Assembly: GCF_003573695.1 (NCBI RefSeq)
Contig: NC_039359.1
Coordinates: 78,010,783-78,074,782, forward strand
Direction of reading: 5' to 3'
Origin: Papaver somniferum
Taxonomy: Eukaryota; Streptophyta; Magnoliopsida; Ranunculales; Papaveraceae
Length of the DNA stretch: 64,000 nucleotides
Shown here: in pieces, positions 12,236 to 24,575 of the stretch
Numbering within the stretch: position 1 is the first letter of the stretch
How the letters are laid out: each line of letters begins with the position of its first letter
Program-made: the position numbers and the translations under genes
The notes under the pieces: model-generated
What the model was told of the DNA's origin: nothing
The model's input: only the letters and a program-made list of their open reading frames with translations
The model's database searches: none

Positions 12236-14333
12236 GGTGTCGACACGCTAAACCCAAATAGCCATATCTCTGCGCCAAAGGAATGCCAACGATGCCAGCC
12301 GCACCATCGTGCCAATGGCATGCCATGCCAGCCGCACCATCGTGCCAATGGCATGCCATGCCATCCACGTCTCCACGCCAAAGGCATGCCAACCATGCCA
12401 GCCGCACCACCCTGCCAATCGCATGCCATGCCAGCCACGTCTCCGCGCCAAAGGCATGACAACCATGCCAGCCACACCACCGTGCAAATGGCATGCCATG
12501 CTAGCCGCACCACCATGCAAATGGCATGCCATGCTAGCCACATCTTCGCGCCAAAGGCATGCCAACCGCACCACTATGCCAATGGCATGCCATGCAAGCC
12601 ACATCTCCGCGTCAAAGGCATGCCAATCATGCCAGCCGCACCACCATGCCAGCCACATCTCCGCGCCAAAGGCATGCCAACCATGCCAGACGCACCACCG
12701 TGCCAATGGCATGCCATGCAAGCCACGTCTTCGCGCCAAAAGCATACCAACCATGTCAACCGCTCCATAGTGCCAATGGCATGCCATGTCAGCCGCACCA
12801 TAGTGCTAATGACATGCCATGCCAGCCAGACCTCCTCACCAAATCCATGCCGTCCATGCTTCCATGCCGCTGGCTACCAAACGAAGGGTTGCAATAATCA
12901 ACGACCACCCTTCCTTCGGAGATGCAAATCTCAGCCGTCCAAGTTCGCCACCAAACGCGTGGAAACTTTTGGCCCAAAGCCAAGCCCTAATTTTGGCCGC
13001 TCCTAAACTATGCCAAAAACCTAATTTTGGCCGCGCCTAAGACTATGCCAAAATCCAAGCTTGGCCGCGCCTAAACTATGCCAAAGCCATGCCGGCCATG
13101 CCTCCATGCCGCTGGCTGCCAAACGGAGGGTTGAGGAAATCAACGGCTACCCCTCCTTCTGAGACGCAAATCTCAGCCGTACAAGCTTGCCACCAAACCA
13201 AACGATTTGTGGCAACCTCTTGGCTGCGATGCCAAATTCCCACGATTTATGCCAAACCTTAATTTTGGCCGTGCCAAGAGCATGCACGAGCCGTGCTGGC
13301 CATGCCTCCATGCCGCTGGCCGCCAAACGGAGGGTTGCAACAATCAACGGCTACCCCACCTTCTGAGACGCAAATCTCATCCGTACAAGCTTGCCACCAA
13401 ACCAAACGATTTTTGGCAACCTCTTGGCTGCGACGCCAAAGTTCCACGGTTTGTGCCAAATCCTAATTTGGACCGCGCCAAGAGCATGCACGAGCCGTGC
13501 TGGCCATGTCGTTGGTCGCCAAACAGAGGGTTGCAACAATCAACGACTACCACTCCTTCTGAGACGCAAATCTCATCCATACAAGCTTGCCACCAAAGCA
13601 AACGATTTGTGGAAACCTCTTGGCTACGATGCCAAAGTTCCACGGTTTGTGCCAAACCCTAATTTGGACTGCGCCAAGAGCATGCACGAGCCGTGCTGGC
13701 CATGCCTCCACGCCGCTGGCCGCCAAATGGAGGGTTGCAACAATCAACGGCTACCCCTCCTTCTGAACGCAAATCTCAGCCGTACAAGCTTCCCACCAAA
13801 CCAAATGATTTGTGGAAACCTCTTGGTTGCGATGCCAAATTTCCACGGTTTGTGCCAAACCCTAATTTGGGCCGCGTCAACAGCATGCACGAGCCGTTCT
13901 GGCCATGCCTCCATGCCTCTAGCCACCAAACGGAGGGTTGCAACAATCAACGGCCACCTCTCTTTCTGAGATGAAAATCTCAGCTGTACAAGCTTGCCAC
14001 CAAACGACTTGTGGAAATCTCTTGGCTACGCTGCCAACTCTTTGGCCACGGCACACACTTGGCTATGCCAATTCTTTGGTCACGGCACCGAAACCTAATC
14101 AGCCATGCCAAGAGCATGCTCAAGCCATGAACCATGGCCACTGCACTGGCTACCAAACAGAACGTAACCACAATCAATGGCTAACCTTCCTCTCAAGATG
14201 CAAAATCTCGGCCGTCGAAGGTCACCACCAAACCGGAAAGCCTCTCAATCTTAACTTGCCAAACAATAGAAACATGCTACACGTTTTCCACGAAAACACT
14301 TGAGACATCAAAACATGTCACAGAACTGGGGGA
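12236..14333 (+). repeat. Array internal region 1 (70-bp and 200-bp repeats)
   Basis: The first part (to about 12840) consists of imperfect copies of a 70-bp unit containing caatGGCATGCCatgcc and cgccaaaggcatgcc. Some are truncated, so spacing varies more than in the later units. The second part (about 12840-14260) consists of units of about 204 bp containing ggccatgcctccatgccgct, cggagggttgcaacaatcaa and caaatctcagccgtacaagc. It ends in a purine tract directly before LTR 1. This is the most divergent of the five internal regions, consistent with an edge copy. Confidence 0.8.
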
Positions 14334-14928
14334 TGCTCATCAGGGTATTGGTCTGGCGGTTTACAGCGTGCGGCGTACACTATGCCCGTTACAAGAAAGT
14401 GTCATAAGAGTGAGGCGGTTAGTAAATACAGAAAGTAATGGTGAAACGTTTCCTTCATTATGGAAACATCAATTCCATGCGTTACCGCTTTCTTTCATTT
14501 ACTCAATCGTTTCTACTTCTTACGAGACCATGGTGCGTTTTGTTGCGACTTGTATAAATAGGTCTCACCTATTTCTACCAAAGGACAAGTTTTGGTCAGG
14601 AGAATACAACACTCAGAAATCACTTGTTAGCTTTCCCATCTGTTAGCTTTCCACTTTTGATACAAGTTGTCAAACAACTACTCTTCCCGAATCAACTATT
14701 CTGGTCTCAACACTCTCTTCGCTTTCCTCCCTAAACTAACCCTTCTTCTTCACTTTGTGACCGAAGAAAGTCTGGAACGGCCATCTCTTGGTTTAGGCCA
14801 GATTTTTACAGATTGATCTCTCAAATCAAAGTACTCCCTTGCAGTACATTATTTAGGGTTTAGACTCGTTTCTCACCCACACACTCGAAATTACCAAAAT
14901 CAGCAGAAACTGTTTTCACCCTCAAACA
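14334..14928 (+). repeat. Array LTR 1
   Basis: 595 bp, begins TGCTCATCAGG and ends CCCTCAAACA (TG...CA). The upstream purine tract is aactggggga and the downstream primer-site candidate is attggtgacc. A TATAAATA box at 14553-14560 would start transcripts inside the LTR. Compared with LTR 2 it differs by a handful of substitutions and one T indel. Confidence 0.85.
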
Positions 14929-16891
14929 ATTGGTGACCACCGTGCCAATGGCATGCCATTCCAACCACATCTCCGCGCCAAAGGCATGCCAACCATGCCA
15001 GCCGCACCACTGTTCCAATGGCATGCCATGCCAGCCACATCTCCGCGCCAAAGGAATGCCAACCATGCTAGGCGCACCACCGTGCCAATGGCATGCCATG
15101 CCAGCCACATCTTCGCGCCAAAGGCATGCAAACCATGCCAGGGGCACCACCATGCCAATGGAATGCCATGCCAGCCACATCACCACGCCAAAGGCATGCC
15201 AATCATGCCAGCCGCACCACCGTTCAAATGGCATGCCATGCCAGCCACATCTCTGCGCCAAAGGCATGCCAACCATGCCAGCCGCACCACCTTGCAATGG
15301 CATGCCATGAAAGCAACATCTCCACGCCAGAGGAATACCAACCATGCCAGCCGTACCATAGTGCCAATGGCATGCCATGCCAGCCACACTTCCGCACCAA
15401 AGCCATGCCAGCCATGCCTCCATGCCGCTGGCTACCAAACGAAGGGTTGCAAAAATCAACGACCACCCTTCCTTCTGAGATGCAAATCTCATCCATCCAA
15501 GTTCACCACCAAACGCGTGGCAACTTTTGTCCCAATGCCAAGCCCTAATTTTGGCCGCGCCTAAACTATGCCAAAACCCTAATTTTGGCCGCGCCTAAAA
15601 CTATGCCAAAATCCTAGCTTGGCCACGCCTAAACCATGCCAAAGCCATGCCGGCCATGCCTCCATGTCGCTGGTTGCCAAACGGAGGGTTGAGGAAATCA
15701 ACGGCTACCCCTCCTTCTGAGACGCAAATCTCAGCCGTACAAGCTTGCCACCAAACCAAACGATTTGTGGCAACCTCTTGGCTGCGATGCCAAAGTCCCA
15801 CGGTTTGTTCCAAACCCTAATTTTGGCCGTGCCAAGAGCATGCACGAGCCGTGCTGGCCATGCCTCCATGCCGCTGGCCGCCAAACGGAGGGTTGCAACA
15901 ATCAACGACTACCCCTCCTTCTGAGACGCAAATCTCAGCCGTACAAGCTTGCCACCAAACCAAACGATTTTTGGCAACCTTTTGGCTGCGACGCCAAATT
16001 TCCACGGTTTGTGCCAAATCCTATTTTGGACCGCGCCAACAGCATGCACGAGCCGTGCTGGCCATGTCGTTGGCCGCCAAACAGAGGGTTGCAACAATCA
16101 ACGACTACCACTCCTTCTGAGACGCAAATCTCAGCCATACACGCTTTCCACAAAAGCAAATGATTTGTGGAAACCTCTTGGATACGATTCCAAAGTTCCA
16201 CGGTTTGTGCCAAACCCTAATTTGGACTGCGCCAAGAGCATGCACGAGCCGTGCTGGCCATGCCTCCATGTCGCTGGGCGCCAAACGGAGGGTTGCAACA
16301 ATCAACGGATACCCCTCCTTCTGAACGCAAATCTCAGCCGTACAAGCTTCCCACCAAACCAAATGATTTGTGGAAACCTCTTGGCTGCGATGCCAAAGTT
16401 CCACGGTTTGTGCCATACCCTAATTTGGGCCGCGTCAACAGCATGAACGAGCCGTTCTGGCCATGCCTCCATGCCTCTAGCCACCAAACGGAGGGTTGCA
16501 ACAATCAACGACCACCTCTCTTTCTGAGATGAAAATCTCAGCTGTACAAGCTTGCCACCAAACGACTTGTGGCAATCTCTTGGCTACGCTGCCAACTCTT
16601 TGGCCACGGCACACACTTGGCTATGCCAATTCTTTGGTCACGGCACCGAAACCTAATCAGCCACGCCAAGAGCATGCGCAGGCCATGAACCATGGCCACT
16701 GCACTGGCTACCAAACAGAACGTAACCACAATCAATGGCTAACCTTCCTCTCAAGATGCAAAATCTCGGCCGTCGAAGGTCACCACCAAACCGGAAAGCC
16801 TCTCAATCTTAACTTGCCAAAAAATAGAAACATGCTACACGTTTTCCACGAAAACACTTGAGACATCAAAACATGTCACAGAACTGAGGGA
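14929..16891 (+). repeat. Array internal region 2
   Basis: 1963 bp. Seven copies of the 70-bp unit start the region: the word ccaatgg (or a one-base variant) recurs at 14945, 15015, 15085, 15155, 15225, about 15294 and 15364. The roughly 200-bp units follow from about 15410. No stop-free frame is conserved as protein: all three plus frames and the minus frames give low-complexity peptides because the repeat lacks stops. Confidence 0.8.
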
Positions 16892-17487
16892 TGCTCATCA
16901 GGGTATTGGTCTGGCGGTTTACATCGTGCGGCGTACACTATGCCCGTTACAAGAAAGTGTCATAAGAGTGAGGCGGTTAGTAAATACAGAAAGTAATGGT
17001 GAAACGTTTCCTTCATTATGGAAACAACAATTCCATGCGTTACCGCTTTCTTTCATTTACTCAATCGTTTCTACTTCTTACGAGACCAGGGTACGTTTTG
17101 TTGCGACTTGTATAAATAGGTCTCACCTATTTCTACCAAAGGACAAGTTTTGGTCAGGAGAATACAACACTCAGAAATCACTTGTTAGCTTTCCCATCTG
17201 TTAGCTTTCCACTTTTTGATACAAGTTGTCAAACAACTACTCTTCCCGAATCAACTATTCTGGTCTCAACACTCTCTTCGCTTTCCTCCCTAAACTAACC
17301 CTTCTTCTTCACTTTGTGACCGAAGAAAGTCTGGAACGTCCATCTCTTGGTTTAGGCCAGATTTTTACAGATTGATCTCTCAAATCAAAGTACTCCCTTG
17401 CAGTACATTGTTTAGGGTTTAGACTCGTTTCTCACCCACACACTCGAAATTACCAAAATCAGCAGAAACTGTTTTCACCCTCAAACA
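16892..17487 (+). repeat. Array LTR 2
   Basis: 596 bp, same boundaries as the other LTRs, with TATAAATA at 17111-17118. It is preceded by the purine tract aactgaggga. By eye it is almost identical to LTR 3 and LTR 4, placing it in the recently homogenised core of the array. Confidence 0.85.
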
Positions 17488-19450
17488 ATTGGTGACCACC
17501 GTGCCAATGGCATGCCATGCCAACCACATCTCCGCGCCAAAGGCATGCCAACCATGCCAGCCGCACCACTGTTCCAATGGCATGCCATGCCAGCCACATC
17601 TCCGCGCCAAAGGAATGTCAACCATGCTAGGCGCACCACCGTGCCAATGGCATGCCATGCCAGCCACATCTTCGCGCCAAAGGCATGCAAACCATGCCAG
17701 GGGCACCACCATGCCAATGGCATGCCATGCCATCCACATCACCGCGCCAAAGGAATGCCAATCATGCCAGCCGCACCACCGTGCCAATGGCATGCCATGC
17801 CAGCCACATCTCTGCGCCAAAGGCATGCCAACCATGCCAGCCGCACCACCTTTCAATGGCATGCCATGCAAGAAACATCTCCACGCTAAAGGAATACCAA
17901 CCATGCCAGCCGTAACATAGTGCCAATGGCATGCCATGCCAGCCATACCTCCGCACCAAAGCCATGCCGGCCATGCCTCCATGCCGCTGGCTACCAAACG
18001 AAGGGTTGCAACAATCAACGACCACCCTTCCTTCTGAGATGCAAATCTCAGCCATCCAAGTTCACCACCAAACGCGTGGCAACTTTTTTCCCAATGCGAA
18101 GCCCTAATTTTGGCCGCGCCTAAACTATGCCAAAACCCTAATTTTGGCCGCGCCTAAAACTATGCCAAAATCCTAGCTTGGCCGCGCCTAAACCATGCCA
18201 AATCCATGCCGTCCATGCCTCCATGTCGCTGGTTGCCAAACGGAGGGTTGAGGAAATCAACGGCTACCCCTCCTTCTGAGACGCAAATCTCAGCCGTACA
18301 AGCTTGCCACCAAACCAAACGATTTGTGGCAACCTCTTGGCTGCGATGCCAAAGTCCCACGGTTTGTTCCAAACCCTAATTTTGGCCGTGCCAAGAGCAT
18401 GCACGAGCCGTGCTGGCCATGCCTCCATGCCGCTGGCCGCCAAACGGAGGGTTGCAACAATCAACGACTACCCCTCCTTCTGAGACGCAAATCTCAGCCG
18501 TACAAGCTTGCCACCAAACCAAACGATTTTTGGCAACCTTTTGGCTGCGACGCCAAATTTCCACGGTTTGTGCCAAATCCTATTTTGGACCGCGCCAACA
18601 GCATGCACGAGCCGTGCTGGCCATGTCGTTGGCCGCCAAACAGAGGGTTGCAACAATCAACGACTACCACTCCTTCTGAGACGCAAATCTCAGCCATACA
18701 CGCTTTCCACAAAAGCAAATGATTTGTGGAAACCTCTTGGATACGATTCCAAAGTTCCACGGTTTGTGCCAAACCCTAATTTGGACTGCGCCAAGAGCAT
18801 GCACGAGCCGTGCTGGCCATGCCTCCATGTCGCTGGGCGCCAAACGGAGGGTTGCAACAATCAACGGATACCCCTCCTTCTGAACGCAAATCTCAGCCGT
18901 ACAAGCTTCCCACCAAACCAAATGATTTGTGGAAACCTCTTGGCTGCGATGCCAAAGTTCCACGGTTTGTGCCAAACCCTAATTTGGGCCGCGTCAACAG
19001 CATGAACGAGCCGTTCTGGCCATGCCTCCATGCCTCTAGCCACCAAACGGAGGGTTGCAACAATCAACGACCACCTCTCTTTCTGAGATGAAAATCTCAG
19101 CTGTACAAGCTTGCCACCAAACGACTTGTGGCAATCTCTTGGCTACGCTGCCAACTCTTTGGCCACGACACACACTTGGCTATGCCAATTCTTTGGTCAC
19201 GGCACCGAAACCTAATCAGCCACGCCAAGAGCATGCGCAGGCCATGAACCATGGCCACTGCACTGGCTACCAAACAGAACGTAACCACAATCAATGGCTA
19301 ACCTTCCTCTCAAGATGCAAAATCTCGGCCGTCGAAGGTCACCACCAAACCGGAAAGCCTCTCAATCTTAACTTGCCAAAAAATAGAAACATGCTACACG
19401 TTTTCCACGAAAACACTTGAGACATCAAAACATGTCACAGAACTGAGGGA
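17488..19450 (+). repeat. Array internal region 3
   Basis: 1963 bp, collinear with internal region 2 and nearly identical to internal region 4. The few differences are single substitutions (for example a ccatcc versus ccagcc variant near 17731). It has the same 70-bp zone and then the 200-bp zone. Confidence 0.85.
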
Positions 19451-20046
19451 TGCTCATCAGGGTATTGGTCTGGCGGTTTACATCGTGCGGCGTACACTAT
19501 GCCCGTTACAAGAAAGTGTCATAAGAGTGAGGCGGTTAGTAAATACAGAAAGTAATGGTGAAACGTTTCCTTCATTATGGAAACAACAATTCCATGCGTT
19601 ACCGCTTTCTTTCATTTACTCAATCGTTTCTACTTCTTACGAGACCAGGGTACGTTTTGTTGCGACTTGTATAAATAGGTCTCACCTATTTCTACCAAAG
19701 GACAAGTTTTGGTCAGGAGAATACAACACTCAGAAATCACTTGTTAGCTTTCCCATCTGTTAGCTTTCCACTTTTTGATACAAGTTGTCAAACAACTACT
19801 CTTCCCGAATCAACTATTCTGGTCTCAACACTCTCTTCGCTTTCCTCCCTAAACTAACCCTTCTTCTTCACTTTGTGACCGAAGAAAGTCTGGAACGTCC
19901 ATCTCTTGGTTTAGGCCAGATTTTTACAGATTGATCTCTCAAATCAAAGTACTCCCTTGCAGTACATTGTTTAGGGTTTAGACTCGTTTCTCACCCACAC
20001 ACTCGAAATTACCAAAATCAGCAGAAACTGTTTTCACCCTCAAACA
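19451..20046 (+). repeat. Array LTR 3
   Basis: 596 bp, TGCTCATCAGG ... CTCAAACA, with TATAAATA at 19670-19677. Over the stretches compared by eye it is nearly indistinguishable from LTR 2, so the unit was duplicated recently or gene-converted. Confidence 0.85.
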
Positions 20047-22009
20047 ATTGGTGACCACCGTGCCAATGGCATGCCATGCCAACCACATCTCCGCGCCAAA
20101 GGCATGCCAACCATGCCAGCCGCACCACTGTTCCAATGGCATGCCATGCCAGCCACATCTCCGCGCCAAAGGAATGTCAACCATGCTAGGCGCACCACCG
20201 TGCCAATGGCATGCCATGCCAGCCACATCTTCGCGCCAAAGGCATGCAAACCATGCCAGGGGCACCACCATGCCAATGGCATGCCATGCCAGCCACATCA
20301 CCGCGCCAAAGGAATGCCAATCATGCCAGCCGCACCACCGTGCCAATGGCATGCCATGCCAGCCACATCTCTGCGCCAAAGGCATGCCAACCATGCCAGC
20401 CGCACCACCTTTCAATGGCATGCCATGCAAGAAACATCTCCACGCTAAAGGAATACCAACCATGCCAGCCGTAACATAGTGCCAATGGCATGCCATGCCA
20501 GCCATACCTCCGCACCAAAGCCATGCCGACCATGCCTCCATGCCGCTGGCTACCAAACGAAGGGTTGCAACAATCAACGACCACCCTTCCTTCTGAGATG
20601 CAAATCTCAGCCATCCAAGTTCACCACCAAACGCGTGGCAACTTTTTTCCCAATGCGAAGCCCTAATTTTGGCTGCGCCTAAACTATGCCAAAACCCTAA
20701 TTTTGGCCGCGCCTAAAACTATGCCAAAATCCTAGCTTGGCCGCGCCTAAACCATGCCAAATCCATGCCGTCCATGCCTCCATGTCGCTGGTTGCCAAAC
20801 GGAGGGTTGAGGAAATCAACGGCTACCCCTCCTTCTGAGACGCAAATCTCAGCCGTACAAGCTTGCCACCAAACCAAACGATTTGTGGCAACCTCTTGGC
20901 TGCGATGCCAAAGTCCCACGGTTTGTTCCAAACCCTAATTTTGGCCGTGCCAAGAGCATGCACGAGCCGTGTTGGCCATGCCTCCATGCCGCTGGCCGCC
21001 AAACGGAGGGTTGCAACAATCAACGACTACCCCTCCTTCTGAGACGCAAATCTCAGCCGTACAAGCTTGCCACCAAACCAAACGATTTTTGGCAACCTTT
21101 TGGCTGCGACGCCAAATTTCCACGGTTTGTGCCAAATCCTATTTTGGACCGCGCCAACAGCATGCACGAGCCGTGCTGGCCATGTCGTTGGCCGCCAAAC
21201 AGAGGGTTGCAACAATCAACGACTACCACTCCTTCTGAGACGCAAATCTCAGCCATACACGCTTTCCACAAAAGCAAATGATTTGTGGAAACCTCTTGGA
21301 TACGATTCCAAAGTTCCACGGTTTGTGCCAAACCCTAATTTGGACTGCGCCAAGAGCATGCACGAGCCGTGCTGGCCATGCCTCCATGTCGCTGGGCGCC
21401 AAACGGAGGGTTGCAACAATCAACGGATACCCCTCCTTCTGAACGCAAATCTCAGCCGTACAAGCTTCCCACCAAACCAAATGATTTGTGGAAACCTCTT
21501 GGCTGCGATGCCAAAGTTCCACGGTTTGTGCCAAACCCTAATTTGGGCCGCGTCAACAGCATGAACGAGCCGTTCTGGCCATGCCTCCATGCCTCTAGCC
21601 ACCAAACGGAGGGTTGCAACAATCAACGACCACCTCTCTTTCTGAGATGAAAATCTCAGCTGTACAAGCTTGCCACCAAACGACTTGTGGCAATCTCTTG
21701 GCTACGCTGCCAACTCTTTGGCCACGGCACACACTTGGCTATGCCAATTCTTTGGTCACGGCACCGAAACCTAATCAGCCACGCCAAGAGCATGCGCAGG
21801 CCATGAACCATGGCCACTGCACTGGCTACCAAACAGAACGTAACCACAATCAATGGCTAACCTTCCTCTCAAGATGCAAAATCTCGGCCGTCGAAGGTCA
21901 CCACCAAACCGGAAAGCCTCTCAATCTTAACTTGCCAAAAAATAGAAACATGCTACACGTTTTCCACGAAAACACTTGAGACATCAAAACATGTCACAGA
22001 ACTGAGGGA
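20047..22009 (+). repeat. Array internal region 4
   Basis: 1963 bp, the same order of 70-bp and 200-bp repeats as region 3, with only scattered substitutions seen by eye (for example gccgaccatg versus gccggccatg near 20525). Confidence 0.85.
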
Positions 22010-22605
22010 TGCTCATCAGGGTATTGGTCTGGCGGTTTACATCGTGCGGCGTACACTATGCCCGTTACAAGAAAGTGTCATAAGAGTGAGGCGGTTAGTA
22101 AATACAGAAAGTAATGGTGAAACGTTTCCTTCATTATGGAAACATCAATTCCATGCGTTACCGCTTTCTTTCATTTACTCAATCGTTTCTACTTCTTACG
22201 AGACCAGGGTACGTTTTGTTGCGACTTGTATAAATAGGTCTCACCTATTTCTACCAAAGGACAAGTTTTGGTCAGGAGAATACAACACTCAGAAATCACT
22301 TGTTAGCTTTCCCATCTGTTAGCTTTCCACTTTTTGATACAAGTTGTCAAACAACTACTCTTCCCGAATCAACTATTCTGGTCTCAACACTCTCTTCGCT
22401 TTCCTCCCTAAACTAACCCTTCTTCTTCACTTTGTGACCGAAGAAAGTCTGGAACGTCCATCTCTTGGTTTAGGCCAGATTTTTACAGATTGATCTCTCA
22501 AATCAAAGTACTCCCTTGCAGTACATTGTTTAGGGTTTAGACTCGTTTCTCACCCACACACTCGAAATTACCAAAATCAGCAGAAACTGTTTTCACCCTC
22601 AAACA
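22010..22605 (+). repeat. Array LTR 4
   Basis: 596 bp with TATAAATA at 22229-22236. It shares the core variants of LTR 2 and 3 but carries catcaattcc like LTR 1 where LTR 2 and 3 have caacaattcc. This is a mosaic pattern expected from recombination or gene conversion between repeats. Confidence 0.85.
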
Positions 22606-24575
22606 ATTGGTGACCACCGTGCCAATGGCATGCCATGCCAACCACATCTCCGCGCCAAAGGCATGCCAACCATGCCAGCCGCACCACTGTTCCAATGGCA
22701 TGCCATGCCAGCCACATCTCCGCGCCAAAGGAATGTCAACCATGCTAGGCGCACCACCGTGCCAATGGCATGCCATGCCAGCCACATCTTCGCGCCAAAG
22801 GCATGCAAACCATGCCAGGGGCACCACCATGCCAATGGCATGCCATGCCAGCCACATCACCGCGCCAAAGGAATGCCAATCATGCCAGCCGCACCACCGT
22901 GCCAATGGCATGCCATGCCAGCCACATCTCTGCGCCAAAGGCATGCCAACCATGCCAGCCGCACCACCTTTCAATGGCATGCCATGCAAGAAACATCTCC
23001 ACGCTAAAGGAATACCAACCATGCCAGCCGTAACATAGTGCCAATGGCATGCCATGCCAGCCATACCTCCGCACCAAAGCCATGCCGGCCATGCCTCCAT
23101 GCCGCTGGCTACCAAACGAAGGGTTGCAACAATCAACGACCACCCTTCCTTCTGAGATGCAAATCTCAGCCATCCAAGTTCACCACCAAACGCGTGGCAA
23201 CTTTTTTCCCAATGCGAAGCCCTAATTTTGGCCGCGCCTAAACAATGCCAAAACCCTAATTTTGGCCGCGCCTAAAACTATGCCAAAATCCTAGCTTGGC
23301 CGCGCCTAAACCATGCCAAATCCATGCCGTCCATGCCTCCATGCCGCTGGCTGCCAAACGGAGGGTTGCAAAAATCAACGACTACCCCTCCTTCTAAGAC
23401 GCAAATCTTAGCCGTACAAGCTTGCCACCAAACCAACGATTTTTGGAAACCTCTTGGCTGCGATCCAAAGTCCCACGGTTTGTGCCAAACCCTAATTTGG
23501 GCCACGCCAAGAGCATGCACGAGCCGCGCTGGCCATGCCTCCATGTCGCTGGCCGCCAAACGGAGGGTTGCAACAATCAAAGATTACACCTCCTTCTGAA
23601 ACGCAAATCTCAACCGTACAAGCTTTCCACCAAACCAAACGATTTGTGGTAACCTCTTGGCTGCGACGCCAAATTTCCACGGTTTGTTCCAAACACTAAT
23701 TTGGACCGCGCCAAGAGCATGCACGAGCCGTGCTGGCCATGCCTCCACGCCGCTGGCCACCAAACAGAGGGTTGCAACAATCAACGGTTACCCCTCCTTC
23801 TGAGACGCAAATCTCATCCGTACAAGCTTGCCACCAAACCAAACAATTTGTGGAAACCTCCTGGCTACGACGCCAAAGTTTCACGGTTTGTGCCAAACCC
23901 TAATTTGGACCGCGCCAAGAGCATGCACGAGCCGTGCTGGCCATGCCTCCATGCCGCTGGCCGCCAAATGGAGGGTTGTAACAATCAACGGCTACCCCTC
24001 CTTCTGAGACGTAAATCTCAGCCTTACAAGGTTGCCACCAAACCAAACGATTTATGGCAACCTCTTGGATGCGATGCCAAAGTTCCACCGTTTGTGCCAA
24101 ACCATAATTTGGGCCGCGCCAAGAGAATGCACGAGCCGTTCTGGCAATGCCTCCAAGCCGCTGGCCGCCAAACGGAGGGTTGCAACAATCAACGGACACC
24201 TCTCCTTCTGAGATGCAAATCTCAGCCGTACAAGCTTGCCACCAAACGACTTGTGACAATCTCTTGGTTACACTGCCAACTCTTTGAACACGACACACAC
24301 TTAGCTATGCCAATTCTTTGGTCATGGCATCGAACCCTAATCAACCACGCCAAGAGCATGCGCAATCCATGAACCATGGCCATGCCACTGGCTACCAAAC
24401 GGAAGGTAACCGCAATCAACGGCTAACCTTCCTCTCAAGATGCAAAATCTCGGACGTCGAAAGTCACTACCAAACCGGAAAGCCTCTCAATCTTAACTTG
24501 CCAAAAAATAGCAACATTCTATACGTTTTCCACGAAAACACTCGATACATCAAAAAATGTCACAAAAGTGGGGGA
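22606..24575 (+). repeat. Array internal region 5
   Basis: 1970 bp. The 70-bp zone matches regions 3 and 4 closely, but from about 23335 onward the 200-bp zone becomes distinctly divergent. The recombination breakpoint between the young core unit and the older edge unit therefore lies near there. It ends in the purine tract aagtggggga. Confidence 0.8.

Noticed and set aside
12236..15420. CRISPR-like regular spacing of short palindromic repeats
   Set aside because: The spacing is a full tandem 70-bp repeat with homologous spacers, no cas genes, and a plant genome.
14860..23580. Numerous open frames of 60-210 codons on both strands in the array, some Trp/His/Gly- or Pro/His/Cys-rich
   Set aside because: The same frames recur with every repeat unit, exist in several frames at once and give low-complexity peptides. 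They reflect the stop-poor 70-bp and 200-bp repeats, not genes.
13021..23940. Telomere-like aaaccctaa words
   Set aside because: They occur as single copies within the 200-bp unit and are not consecutive telomeric heptamers.
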